From positions 64,275,623 to 64,339,622 of the forward strand of contig NC_081861.1 of the NCBI RefSeq assembly GCF_963259705.1: DNA of 64,000 nucleotides. Direction: 5' to 3'. A program made the translations under genes and the position numbers. The notes under the pieces were generated by a model. The model worked only from the letters and a program-made list of their open reading frames with translations. It made no database searches and was not told the origin of the DNA. Source of the stretch: Myotis daubentonii. Taxonomy: Eukaryota; Chordata; Mammalia; Chiroptera; Vespertilionidae. This document shows positions 11,486 through 23,084 of the stretch, piece after piece. Position 1 is the first letter of the stretch. Each line of letters starts with the position of its first letter.

Positions 11486-11701
11486 TTTAAAATGTATTTT
11501 ATTGATTTTTTATGGAGAGTGAAGGAGAGGGACAGAGAGTTTGAAACATCGATGAGAGAGAAACATCTATCAGCTGCCTCCTGCACACCCCCTACTGGGG
11601 ATGTGCCCACAATCAAGGTACATGCCCTTGACCAGAATCAAACCTGGGACCCTTGAGTCCGCCGGCTGACGCTCTATCCACTGAGCCAAACCAGTTAGGG
11701 C
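11486..11701 (-). mobile_element. Ves-type tRNA-derived SINE
   Basis: A full-length minus-strand copy. The tRNA-like end at the right (CTCTATCCACTGAGCCAAAC on the plus strand) carries the A box complement, and the left end is the A-rich tail complement. The 15-bp target-site duplication GAAGGTGATGATTTT (11471-11485 and 11702-11716) is perfect, so the insertion is fairly young. Confidence 0.93.
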
Positions 11702-11716
11702 GAAGGTGATGATTTT

Positions 11717-12439
11717 AAGAGGCATGAATTTAAAAGTGAGGGATGAGTTGAAAAAAAGAGATAAGGTAAAGGGTGAGAGGTTTATCTTCCATTTATAAAA
11801 TGGTGTATAATTTTTTTCAGGTCATAATCTTTATGGTATTATCTTCCGTTGAAGAATGGTTATATCAGAATAGCAAGTTTGTATATTAATGAGTGTCTTG
11901 AATAGGAAATAGAGTATGATTGCAAAAGTATTAGAGCAATTAGAAATAATGAATAAAGAAATAAAAATTCCCTATTCACAATTTCTCTTTATTTAGAACT
12001 CAGTAAGATAGAAAGGCTTGAACCATAAAATACAAGTGTTATTTTAAGTATTCTTTAAACTTTATCAAATCTATATGAAATGCTGAACCATTTGGTATAA
12101 TTATAATTTATTTTACTTATCTGGTCCTCTAAAACAAATGTAGGAAGATTCTACGATGTATTTTAATCATTTAGTTTGTACAAGGGCAAAGTCTCATAAA
12201 ATTATAACAAAAATGTTTAATAGATAGCAGCGGTAAGGGAATTAACAGACTATTCTAACCAAATGCAGCAACATTTGATGTGCCTGATTGGTGATGGAGC
12301 TTTTAAATGAGATTCTTGAATCTCTTGAATTAATTAAATATTGTGTGCAGTATTTTATTGGGATTCTTCCATTGGCATTGGGACTCTAATATGGTAGAAA
12401 AAACACTTAACCAATACTAAGAAAGTAATTTATTGTCCA
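11717..12439. other. Non-coding stretch, no element recognised
   Basis: AT-rich single-copy-looking sequence without open frames or repeat termini. Confidence 0.35.
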
Positions 12440-12560
12440 TATAGACACTCATTCACTAATTACATGACCTTGGACAAGTTACCTTTCATGCCTTAGTTTT
12501 CTCATCTGTAAGATGAAATATAAATTCCCTCTATGAACGTATTTGATTAGGAAGAAAACT
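12440..12560 (+). mobile_element. MIR SINE fragment
   Basis: The core resembles MIR: TGACCTTGGACAAGTTACCT followed by TTTTCTCATCTGTAAGATGA. This is an ancient mammal-wide tRNA-derived SINE. Boundaries are approximate. Confidence 0.7.
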
Positions 12561-12612
12561 TCCACATATTGTATTCTGCCTTTCATCATTCAAGATCCAC
12601 ATTTATTTAGAG

Positions 12613-12806
12613 CAGCAGTTCTCAACCTGTGGGTCGTGACCTCTTTGGCGGTCTAATGACCCTTTCTTTCACAGGGGTCGCCTAAGACCATCCTGCATAT
12701 CAGATATTTACATTATGATTCATAACAGTAGCAACGAAAATAACTTTATGGTTGGGTCACAACACGAGGAACTGTATTTAAAGGGCCAGAAGGTTGAGAA
12801 CCACTC
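12613..12806 (-). mobile_element. SPIN-like non-autonomous hAT element
   Basis: Ends CAGCAGTTCTCAACCTGTGG and AAGGTTGAGAACCACTC are inverted repeats. A perfect 8-bp duplication ATTTAGAG flanks it (12605-12612 and 12807-12814). The interior (TTACATTATGATTCATAACA, TTTTATGG-like, TGGGTCACAACACGAGG) is the text I associate with SPIN non-autonomous elements, a hAT family known for horizontal transfer into bats, murine rodents, tenrec and other tetrapods. Confidence 0.85.
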
Positions 12807-12859
12807 ATTTAGAGCCTCCTATATAATGGTTTATTCCATCTACCTGCTAGGAACCATGG

Positions 12860-13015
12860 TGTCTTTCTCAATCTTGGCTGCATTTCAGAATCATTGGTGA
12901 ACTATTTTAGAACAGCAGATTCCTCAGCCCCACTTTAGACTTCCTGAACTAGAAAATCTGGGTGTTGCACGTGGATCTGTACTTTAAACAAACATACAAT
13001 TCCCCAGGTGCTTTT
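12860..13015 (-). mobile_element. hAT-Charlie MER fragment
   Basis: The stretch containing TTTCAGAATCATTGGTGAAC and ATTCCTCAGCCCCACTTTAG matches a common mammalian hAT-Charlie MITE that usually reads 'cagaatcacctgg...'. It ends near ATTCCCCAGGTGC. Terminal inverted repeats are not clear. Confidence 0.45.
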
Positions 13016-13478
13016 TTCTTGTCTGTACCTGAGTTGAACATAACTTCTGTAGGGCATGAAGAATAATGAGTAAATTATGTAAAAAAATCTTACAACCTAG
13101 CTGTTGATAGAGTTTGTACTGACTATAAAGCATATATATATATATATAATCTATCTCCAAAATTAGTAAGTAGAGGGTGTAGGTTTTTAATTGGGCTGAA
13201 GTTAGAAAGTGGGGGGGGGGGTGATTTCCAGGAAGAAAACTTAAGAGTAGTGATGGAATAAGATGAAACAGGAGCAGGTGGCTTTTACTGCAGTGAATTC
13301 TGATCAGATTAGAGAGAAAGATTGGCAAAAAATAGAGCTGGGCTCCCTGGCTTCTAACTTCTTTGGTTGTTGGATTTTTTTTTGCAAATTAATTTATTAA
13401 TTTGGTTACATATAATGGTTTAATCACATATGTTACAAGTAATATATTAAAATGTCCCTTTTCTACTTCATGAAATAA
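13016..13478. other. Non-coding stretch with small simple repeats
   Basis: It holds a short (TA)n run at about 13130-13148 and a G run at about 13211-13221. The segment 13380-13450 (TTAATTTATTAATTTGGTTA, ATCACATATGTTACAAGT) may be a tiny antisense L1 tail. No gene is evident. Confidence 0.35.
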
Positions 13479-14124
13479 TCTACACTAATAAAAGGGTAAT
13501 GTACTAATTAGAGTAGATAGACCAGACATCTTCCAGATGTCATTTCAGATGTCCTTCCTGAAAAATCCAGGGGTGTGGCTGACCTGCAAACCACCTGTGG
13601 CCCCTCACCCAGGCCGGCTCTGCCCCCCAGCTGGGACTCACACTCTGATTGGGGGCGTGGATAGCATAAAAACCGCCCATGGCCCCTCCCCCACGATGGC
13701 CCCGACTCCAGCGGGGACCCCCCACTCCTATCCAGGGCCCCCTTCAGGGCAGGCCAGCTGGCCCCCACCCATGCACCAGGACTCTCTCTTATATAATAAA
13801 AGGGTAATTTGCAAATTGACCCTAATGGCAGAACAACCAGAACAACTGCTGGACCAGTCATTATGAGGCGTACTGACCACCTCTTGGTCCCTTTCCCCAG
13901 CTGGCAGGCGCTGATCACCTGATGACCACCTGCAGCGGGGATGGGGCCTCAAGTGGCCTGGAACAGCTAACCTCTCGGTTCCTTCCCCAATGGTGAATGG
14001 GGAACCAGGGGTGGGTGGCAGCGGGGGCTGGGGCCAGCTGCAGGCAGCTGGGGAATATAGCCCTGGTCACAGGTCAGGCCTAGGGACCATACCTGCACAC
14101 AAATTTTGTGAGCCAGGCCTCTAG
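13479..14124 (+). mobile_element. Dimeric non-autonomous Helitron
   Basis: It starts TCTACACTAATAAAAGGG after an A and ends GCCAGGCCTCTAG before a T, so the A/T target rule is met. Inside, at about 13787, a second 5' end (TCTTATATAATAAAAGGG) follows directly on ATGCACCAGGACTCTC, a degenerate 3' end. A small stem CACAAATTTTGTG lies close to the true 3' CTAG, as Helitron termination hairpins do. The first unit matches the reverse complement of 39134-39789 in its distal part, so the dimer plan is shared with the minus-strand copies. There is no minisatellite and no protein coding. Confidence 0.85.
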
Positions 14125-14399
14125 TGTAATTATAATCCTTCACATGCATCTTTGGCACCAGTCATTGCCGTCATTAGAGCTGCCTTTTGAGCAATTTAAT
14201 AACGTTCTTCAGAAAACTTCTTCTTCTGTTCTGTACAAGTAGTTTGAGAAACTGCTTTCTGAATTATGAATGTTGCTATCAATTTTTTCCAAAGCACAAG
14301 TACCATTTTCATAATATAAACACAATTAAAAGTAATCTTGTAGGTATATATTTGTAATCTCCACAATTTTCTACTTAATTGAATTGCCTTTTAGCTTTT

Positions 14400-15600
14400 A
14401 AAAACATTTTATTGGGAAATATGACACTTATTGATAGAACACAAACCATCAATGCATAGTTAGACGAATAATCATAAAATGAATTTCAAAGTAACTACCA
14501 TCAATGTCAGGAAATAGAGCAGTGCCAGCCCCCTCCTCCCCAAATTCCCCTGTGCCCTGTGCTGATTCAACTCCCTTCCTTATATAAGAACTAATAATTA
14601 TTGTGGCTTGTCTGAGAGTTATTTCTTTGCTTCTCTTTGTAAATTTGCTATTAATATGTGTGTCCCTAAAATTTATATTTTAGTTTTGTTTGTTTTAAAT
14701 GTTATATGAAAGCCATCATATGTACTCTTTTGGATGAATACTCCACAGAGTATTCACCCGTTTTACTGTTTATGGACATTTGAATAGTTTTCAATTTTTT
14801 ACTGTTTCAAACAATGCTGCTCTTAACTTTATGGTACATGTACCTGTTTCAGGAGGGACACTGATGGTCCACAGGAAATGTTTTCAACGTTAATAGATAA
14901 TGCCAATCTAGATTCTAAATGGTTTTTCTACTACCATGAACAGAATGTTAAAATTCCACAACACCGCTTGGAATTCTGGATCTTTGTAATTTTGCCAAGC
15001 AAGTGTGTTCATTAGGGCTTGATATTGTGGTTGAAATTTGTATTCCCTTGATAACTAACAAGGTTGAGCACCTTTTCAAATGTTTATTGGTCATTCAGAT
15101 GTCCTCTCTTGAAAATTGCCCATTCAAGACTCTTACCCATTTTTCTGTTGTTTGCCTTCTTCTTATTTGTGTTTTTATGTATCCTGAACATGAGCCCCTT
15201 GTTAGTCATTATGTGTTGCAAATAACTTTTCCAAATGTTGGTTTAAGCTCTCTGAATGATGTCTTTTGATGAGCAGAAATTTTTCAATTGTCATTACTTT
15301 TCTAGGAATGATTTCTGATTTACTTGTTTTATCTGCTTGTCTTCTCACTTTTCATTCTTTCTCAATCTAAAAAATTCTTAATTGTAATGTAATATAATTT
15401 ATTCATCTTACCCTTTAAGGCTATGGTTTATGATTCCTGCTTAAGAAATATTCTCCCACCCTGTCATGAAGATAATCTCATTTGATTATGATCATTGTTT
15501 TACTTCTCACATTTAGATATCCAATTACTTCCCAGCTTTGATTGTTTGCATTATTCTTTATCTGTAGCTACTGAGTTCCTCTTCTAATTATACAAAATAC
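14400..15600 (-). mobile_element. Old L1 fragment, antisense
   Basis: The text is antisense L1 3' and ORF2-end sequence: TTTTACTGTTTATGGACATT, CAAACAATGCTGCTCTTAAC, GAACATGAGCCCCTTGTTAG and TTGCAAATAACTTTTCCAAATG-like stretches. Subfamily unknown; multiple stops. The end near 15600 is approximate. Confidence 0.65.
15280..15369 (+). repeat. Direct repeat, copy A of two
   Basis: About 90 bp that recurs at 16177-16266, 898 bp downstream in the same orientation. The pair shares long exact runs such as CTGCTTGTCTTCTCACTTTT, with few transitions. Confidence 0.9.
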
Positions 15601-16176
15601 TTACTGTTACACAAAAACTTTAAAGGCCAAAGTTGTCCTAAAAGAGAGTTTACTGAGCTATAGTCTAACCAGAAAAAGGGACCGGGTGCTTGGGTATGCA
15701 GCCTAAAGCACCAGCAGCAGGTCGAGGTGAGGGAGGTGAACATGTCCGTTGTCCTGGAGTTAACGGGCCTCTTTATCCAATGGGTATGGGGACGAAAGAT
15801 GAACGTTGTTTTGAAGGAATTTACATTGGCTAGATGAGAGGTGGGGTTGGGTGGTCAGGAGAAGATAAAGCAGAGAAAGTTCTCGGATAGGAGCATAGTC
15901 CTTAAGAAGAAGTATTTAATGCCTCTGGATGGGTTGTGGGCAACAGTTCTGAAAGTTCACGCATAAAGCAGGATGTGGTGGTATCTGGAGGTCAGCTTTT
16001 TTTTTTTTTTTTTTTTTTGGATAGCCACCTGGAAGTTGATTCAGAGTTCTAACATCTGTTCAGGAATGTGAGCAGTCTTTTCTTGGTTTCAGCCCATGCT
16101 CTCTGTTAATTGATTAAACTCTTACCCTTTCCTTCCACCCTGCAGCCTGCTGCAATTTAATTTAAGAAATCTCAGA
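15600..16176 (-). mobile_element. Unclassified insert between direct repeats, possible LTR
   Basis: This G-rich block differs in composition from its AT-rich surroundings. Its left end has GAGAGTTTACTGAGCTATAG, resembling an antisense LTR polyadenylation region, and a run of about 22 T lies near 15997. It may be an ERVL-type LTR, but no clear TG/CA termini or duplication could be fixed. Confidence 0.3.
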
Positions 16177-16266
16177 ATTTTCCAGTTGTCATTACTTTTC
16201 TAGGAACGATTTCTGATTTATTTGTTTTATCTGCTTGTCTTCTCACTTTTCATTCTTTCTTAATCA
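16177..16266 (+). repeat. Direct repeat, copy B of two
   Basis: Second copy of 15280-15369. It differs by C/T transitions such as AATG/AACG and TACT/TATT. The surrounding sequence is not L1-like, so copy B looks transplanted next to the 15600-16176 block. Confidence 0.9.
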
Positions 16267-18950
16267 CTCTAAAGAATTTGGTATAAAACATTTATTTACC
16301 TGTTTTAATTGACCAGCCAGGTCAGGTGAAATTTGGTTTGGTATTGACCATTTAAACCCAATTTGAGGGGAAAAAAAAGAACAACAACTTTGAAATTTTT
16401 TAATTTCATACCCAAAGTCATAAAATAAGTGACTCTTCTATTTCCTGATCATGAGGTACTTCCTTTTAATTTAATAAAGGAAATTGTGTTATGTAGTAAA
16501 GATTATGTATTTTAAGTTTTACCCTGGTGCCAGGGATGAATGACTAACAGTAATTGAGATATTTAATAAGTGAATTTTCACAGGACTACACGTATATGAA
16601 TCTTAAGCAAAATTACTCTCTCAGCATTTGTACTGAGCTACCATCCTAATGGCTTGTAGATTTTGTGTATGTGCTTAATGGATAAATGACCACGTAAAAA
16701 CCCTCTGTGTGCTCCTGTTCCCCTGCTCATTTCATCAATTGTCATAACACCAGCGACTTTTCCTTTGGCGTGGCCTTAAACAGAGTTTATGAATATATGA
16801 GAATATTGAAAGCATTAAGAATTAAGGGAAAAGAAGCCTTTCCAATTGTATACTCAGAACTATTGGCTGGATTATCTCTTTTGCTCTGTTTTGTTTTGAT
16901 TGTGTAAAAACTACCATCATCCAAATTTCTGTTCCATTTCATGAAGGAGCAGAGATTCCCGGTAGCATCCTTCATGCTATCTGTGCATCCAATTGATCGC
17001 AGCTGTAGCCAGAAGAAAGGGAACAAATGTTTTGCTGATTCCACTGCCAAGAAGTAGATTAAATTTGGAAACATATCGTTGATGGACAATTAAAACTCAG
17101 AAACATGGGCTTTGCTAACTTAAAGCCAGGACACAAAGATAAGAGATCTCGCTGTGTTTTCAGTCATGGTTCTTGCTAAGGTGACCAGCGTCTGAACATT
17201 TAGATTTAATATTTAATGAAAAAGGTTAATTTCTGCCTCATTTTTGTTCATTTTCCAAAGATTTGGTTCCTTCCTACTGCAGCATTTCTAAATGCTCTTC
17301 TTTGTCAAGGCTATAATTTATACGCGTTTAAAGCAAGAACCATCTGTTTGAAAAAGGCTTATACCGGAAGCCTACATGTGCGTGCCTGCACACAGAGCAT
17401 GTATACAAAAGCATGTTTTGTGAAATGTCAGTGGAAAGGAGGTTTTCTGAATAAGGTTTTGTGATATGAGGAATAAAATCCATTTTATTTGAAATACATA
17501 TATCAGAATAATATCTGAAAACAAAAACCATTATTTTGTTTACTTGTTTTCTTGTTAATTTAAGAACTTTGGGTACCATTCGCTTTAGGATAACTAGGTG
17601 TCAGAGCTGGGACAAGTCCCTAAGAGCTCTTTACAGATTATATTCTTGCCTCCTCCGCTGCTGATTTGGCCTCATTCAACAGAATGTCTGGCTTCTCTCT
17701 ATTGGAGGGGCTTCTTCTCTAGTCAGAAGAAACCTGCTCCGGATCATCGTGCTGTCAGAAACCCACACCTCTTCAACTTGACGAAGGCACCAGAGGTTTC
17801 GCACAGAAATCTGACAAAGAGTTGGCAGGGTACTCAACATTTCTAACACATTTCATCAGCTCTGCGATGTCAGATGGAGGAACATTTTAAACACCAACCG
17901 GGTATATGGAACACCAGTGCTGCCGAGCTGGCAGCATCACAGACATGTGTGAGCGAACATTGGGATGACTTGTGGCAAACATCAAACAGCTGCAGTCAAC
18001 ACCCGTGTCATGGGAACACATTTTTCTCCAGACTGCAACATGTCAAAACAAAATCCCATCCATAGAGACCAATGAGGAAACTGCATGAATGCCAGGATTT
18101 AGAATAACTGGAGAGGGTGTGAAGAGTCCATTTGAAAGAAAAGGTATTGAGTGTTGCACATGCGCACGCCTGCAGTGCCCCCTCTTCTAAATTAGATTTA
18201 GTGCATTTGGCTTTTCAGTATATGCCTGGTTTTGTTCTCTTAATAGCTTACTTCTGATCTCTTCTTTCTTTCCCAATACTCCAGCTACTTGTCAAGGCCA
18301 AGCCAGCATAACAGAAGACAATTATATATTTTCCTTGAAATCTGTGTTATAATTTGACTTTTGTGGATGGACCCTGGTCAAAGAATAGGGCTCTTAGGAC
18401 ACTGGGACCTGCTGTACACAGATACAAGTTCATTTCCAGAATGAGCCCCTATGTCTGTTCTAGCATCTCTTAAAACCATATGTGAAAATGAGATCGGGAA
18501 TTTAGGTGAAATTCAAGATAATTCAAACAACACAACCCCAAGCAGTGAACTTCTGCCTGAACTATTTGAATGAATCAAGAGAAAGTTGTTGTTGTTGTTT
18601 TTTGCCTGAGTTATCCATCTAATTGGTCTAATGTATACCTAATTATTTTTACTTCCAATGAAGATCTCTGGCCTCTTTTTCCCCTTTTTTACTCCCACCC
18701 ATCTACTCACTGGTATGCACTTGTTCTTTCATAGCAATTTATACAAAAAATACATATTGCAGATATTTAACCATGAAAATCTTGGGGAGGGTGTGGGGGT
18801 GGGGGGTTGTTTGTTAGTTTGTTTGCACTACTTTTTCAGCTAACTTCCTTTACACTCAATTTTTGATTTTGAAGACTCTTGTCTAATTTTGCATAAATAT
18901 TTCATTTTATGTTTGATGATATTGCTCTTACCTATTAAGAATGTTTATTT
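16267..18950. other. Mostly single-copy non-coding sequence
   Basis: No transposon is recognised over about 2.7 kb. Two balanced-composition blocks, about 16690-17190 and 17580-18130, contain many E-box-like CANNTG sites (for example ACAGCTGCAG) and no microsatellites. Short open frames (16707-16907, 17598-17846, 17874-18065) show no domain. The blocks are candidates for conserved regulatory sequence, by inference from their repeat-free nature only. Confidence 0.4.
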
Positions 18951-18964
18951 AAAATATAATGTAA

Positions 18965-19013
18965 CCCTTTGTAATACTTTAAGCAATAAAAAATAAATAA
19001 AAACAAAACAAAA
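18965..19013 (+). mobile_element. Ultra-short L1 3'-end insertion
   Basis: Only about 49 bp of L1 3' end plus A-rich tail (TGTAATACTTTAAGCAATAA) is inserted. A perfect 14-bp duplication AAAATATAATGTAA flanks it (18951-18964 and 19014-19027). This is target-primed reverse transcription with extreme 5' truncation. Confidence 0.85.
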
Positions 19014-19027
19014 AAAATATAATGTAA

Positions 19028-19500
19028 TCTGTTCCAATACCTACCATCCCAGTTATACACAGAAATAGCAGTAACTAAGCATAAGACAGCAACTTCACTC
19101 AAATCTTCTACTTGTTAAACAGTAATGAAGTCTTGCCACCAAACTAAAGTATATCATATCAGTGAGTATGTTTCCAAATTAATGTATTGTAGTAGCATAG
19201 GAGACAATGAAGATACATATTCTAGAAAATCTGAAATGCTGAAAGATTGAGAAAACACACACTTATTTGGTACATCTGAATCTCAAAAAAAAGAATATTC
19301 ATACACTAATAAACTCAGGAAACATTAATCACAAAAATGAGAAATTATCTTCTATAATAAGTAGGAAATAGATGCCGAACAAATTAATAAGAAAATTAAG
19401 ACATAGATAATTTTTATTTGAAGTCATACAAAATATTAAAATGATATAAAAGAATGAAAATCTACTATAAATCTTACCCAGACTTCATCCTCAATATATA
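19028..19500. other. AT-rich non-coding stretch
   Basis: No repeat boundary or gene is seen between the small L1 tail and the mariner. Confidence 0.4.
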
Positions 19501-20313
19501 TAGGTGTACTGGTTAATAATGCAGATTTTGTAATCAAAGAAAACACGATAATTTCAAGAGAAACATTAAAAGTGCTTTATTCAAAGTAATGTCCATCGCT
19601 AGCTACACATTTCCCCATCTTTCAGGTAATTTGTGGATACCGTCCCAAGAGAACTTTTCTTGTTTTGAGGCAAACCATTCAGAGGCCTAGTTTTCCACTT
19701 CTTCATACATTTTGAAGTGCTGCTCGGAAAGTGCGTGTGCCATCGATCAGAACAAGTGGTAATCTGAAGGAGCAAGGTCTGGTGAATACGACGGGTGGGT
19801 TAATACTTCCCAGGCAAGAGCTTTTAATGTGTCTTTAACTGGTTTTGAAGTGTGTGATGGTGCGTTATCATGAAGCAAAATTACTTTGCCGTGTCTTCTG
19901 GCACATTCTGGTCATTTCACGATCAAAGCGTGGTTCAGATTAACCTGGACGTCTTTGTCTTTCACATCAAAATCATCACTTTTAAAGCATTTAAACCAGC
20001 GTTCACAAGTATCTTGAGATGGAGCATGTTCACCATAAGCTTCCTGAAGTATACGATAACTTTCAGCAGCACTTTTCTTCAAAATAAAGGAATGAATTAA
20101 AACTTCCCGCAAATGCTTCTTTTTTGTCACGGAATTCGACATTTTTAAGTGTAAAAATATCTATGATGTTAACACCTTCAGCAAATTTGATACGTGAAGT
20201 TTTAAAACTTGTTGTTAATACAACAAAATAGCATACATATCAAATCGCATACATATCAACATATGTGTAACTCCACCTATTGAAAAAAATCCGCAGAGTA
20301 ACCGGTACACCTA
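19501..20313 (-). mobile_element. Internally deleted mariner transposon
   Basis: Inverted ends TAGGTGTACTGGTTA and TAACCGGTACACCTA abut TA dinucleotides, the mariner target. On the minus strand it retains a 5' UTR, the transposase N-terminus, then directly the C-terminal catalytic part. At 813 bp it is shorter than a usual mariner of about 1.3 kb, and the missing segment lies in the middle of the coding region. Confidence 0.9.
19560..20142 (-). pseudogene. Mariner transposase, internal deletion
   Basis: The N-terminal part (20142 down to about 19925) begins MSNSVTKKKHLREVLIHSFI and continues with KKSAAESYRILQEAYGEHAP and RWFKCFKSDDFDVKDKD, the helix-turn-helix DNA-binding region of mariner transposases. 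Frame is then lost. Downstream, on the same strand, LLHDNAPSHTSKPVKDTLKA and YSPDLAPSDYHLF supply the second and third acidic residues of the DD34D triad, followed by a stop where most relatives have arginine. The first catalytic aspartate region is missing. The product would normally cut and paste the element at TA sites; this copy cannot encode it. Confidence 0.88.
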
Positions 20314-20494
20314 GTATACTATAAGGACAGTACAGGACCTCGGTGAAAGTCTCAATAACACTTAGGGAGTTTTAACACAATTGAACTTGGAAGATAATAA
20401 ATTAATTATAATGACAGATATAGAATCAGTTTCTTAGAAATACTAATGTTCTTTACCAGCAAAAAATAACTTCCAGTTATAGACATGGCATTTT

Positions 20495-20595
20495 TTTTTT
20501 GGCTTCTTATCTTTTATTTTTTTTAAATGTTATTTTATTGTTTCAAGTACAAATAGTAGTACATATGTCTCCTTTTTTCCCCCCCCATTGACCAT
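20495..20595 (-). mobile_element. Short L1 3'-end insertion, antisense
   Basis: The interior (TTTATTGTTTCAAGTACA-like, ACATATGTCTCCTTTTTTCC) is an antisense bat L1 3' end, beginning with its poly-T. The flanks AGACATGGCATTTT (20481-20494) and AGACCATGGCATTTT (20596-20610) are a near-perfect target duplication. Confidence 0.82.
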
Positions 20596-20610
20596 AGACC
20601 ATGGCATTTT

Positions 20611-22260
20611 AAGGTGGGATTTTAAGGTGGTCAGTCCACTGTTAGATGAGGTTTGCATTAGATTTATTTAGGTCAAAAGAGCCAAATAGAATTCCCTTCT
20701 TTAGTATATAAAAACAAATTACTTTGAAAATTTGAATTTTTGTCTATAAAAAGGGATTTATTAAATATTTAATAAAATAATTAAATCAAGACTAACTGTG
20801 TAGGTAATGACCTTAGCTTGATTGTTAAATATTTGATATAATAGTATGGCCAATGTTAAGTAATAATCAATAAAATCTAGGAATAATGTCCACTCCTTCC
20901 AAAAAAAAATCTGTACTTAAAAGTAGATCATCAGGTACCAAAATCAAAGCTGTCTCTGAATAGTGAGCTACTCTACAACCTTTCCAAATATTTGGAAGAA
21001 AGTATTTGTTTGCAGATAATCTCTAGATGAAATGAAATTTAGAACTTGCTAAAACTGTGTATTAAATGATAGGGTATCTTCATGCCATTTAATCTATGGA
21101 AATTCAAACCTCATACTAAATGTTTTCAATATTTTCTGAAGTTTATAATATTTTGTTCAAGAATTTTTAAATAGGTGTAGAAAAGATACATGGGAATATT
21201 GAAAAATTTTGTTTCTTTCATACCAAGTCAAATAAGGTCATAAATGGAGGAGACCTTAGTGGATATTTCAACAACCAATTTTAGAGACAAGAAAATTGAG
21301 CTACAGAGCAGTTAACTACATTTGAGTTAATTGGCATGTGCTCAGCACGGTGTATGTTGTTCATAGCGACTCTGACCCTTTATATCACACACACATACCT
21401 TTACATATGAAAAAAAATATTCCCCTGGTTAGGACTACTAAACAGTTCCTATAACCACTGGAGCTCTGAAGCTTGCTTCATAGTCTATTGCACTCAGTGG
21501 TTATAATTGTGCCACCTTTTTACATAGTGCAAAAGATGGAGAATGGCTTTTACTCCAACTTGGATTGTTTCTATGACAGCATTACTGTCTAACTTGAGTA
21601 TTCTGTGTACATTTTCAATTAAGTTTGAGATATGTAAGGATACAGATTTAGGGAATGGAGAATATAAGGGAAACTTTATAGGAATTTAGGATTTCTTAGT
21701 AGGTAGGTTAATAATAGGTTTAAAGCAAGGATAACAATGATATAGCCTATGCGAGTAGGAACTAGGAAGAAATTAGTCTGGAAACACTGATGATATTCAA
21801 CAAACACAATCATTTAGCTGGTTATCAACTCTTTAAGTCAGAGGCGCCCTTTTAAATGCTGGTCACATTAGAAGAGAAGAGAAGAAAAATCAGGTGACCA
21901 CTGTAGGTGCTCTCAGTCATTTAAGTAAAAATTTATATAACCATTAGTTATATAAATAGGGGTATCTCTTAAGGAATTTAGAATTTGGTAGACCTACATT
22001 GAAATCCTTTTTCTCTCCCTTTATTACTTCTGAAGCCTCAAACAATACATTTTATAAATGTTGGGATTTAAATAGAACACATGTAAATTAGAAAATATTT
22101 CTAATACAAAAGTACAAAATATAATACAGCAAACATCCATGTACTCTCCATCCATGTTTTTTGATATTTGATTCATATTTATTGATAATAAATAAATTTT
22201 ACCCCACCTTAATCCCATTCATGTCCTGTCCACCACAGAAATAATTACTGCCCTGGGGTT
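20611..22260. other. Non-coding AT-rich stretch
   Basis: About 1.6 kb with no recognised transposon ends, no tandem repeat and no credible open frame. Confidence 0.4.
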
Positions 22261-22842
22261 GGTGTGTATCTATCCCATGGATGTTTTTATGCAATATTTT
22301 TATTGTAATAAAAACACATAACAATTTTAAAGTGTACCATTCAGTAGTATTAGTATATTCACATTGTTATGAAATAGATCTCTAGAATTTTTATCTTGCA
22401 AATCTGAATCTCTATATCCATTTAAAAAAAGCAAGTATTTTTTCCCCTTTCCTTCAGCCACTGGTAACCAGCATTATACTTTCTGTTTTTAGGAATTGAC
22501 TACTTTAGGTACCTACTGTAAGTGGAGCCATACAGTATTTGTCTTTTTGTCACTGATTGACTTCATCAAGTATAATGTCTTCAAGGTTCATTCATGTAAT
22601 CATGTGACAAGATTTATTTTCTTTTTAAGGCTGAATAATATTCATATATATATATATATATATAATATTTTGGTTTTTTATTCATCTGTCCATGAATATT
22701 TGTGTTGCTTCTACCTCTTGGCTGTCTAAATAGTATTACTAAAAATATGGTGTGCAAATATCTCTTTGAGACCCTTCTTTCAGTTCTTTGGGATATATGC
22801 CCTAGAGTGGGATTGCTTCATCAGATAGTAATTGTATTTTTA

Positions 22843-23054
22843 TAAATGTTTTTTATTGATTTTTAGAGACAGAGAAAGGGAGAGTGATAGATAGAAACAT
22901 CGATGAGAGAGGAACATCATCAATTGGCTGCCTCCTGCAAGTCCCCCACTGCGGATCCAGCCTACAACCCCTGCATGTCCCCTGACTAGGAATCAAACCA
23001 GTGACCACTTGGTTCCCAGGTTGATGCTCAACCCCTAAGCCACAGCAGCCTGGT
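22843..23054 (-). mobile_element. Ves-type tRNA-derived SINE nested in L1
   Basis: Minus-strand copy with a complete tRNA-like end (AACCCCTAAGCCACAGCAGC on the plus strand). The flanks AGTAATTGTATTTTTA (22827-22842) and GGTAGTTGTATTTTTA (23055-23070) form its target duplication. Confidence 0.9.
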
Positions 23055-23084
23055 GGTAGTTGTATTTTTAATATTTTGAGAGAT

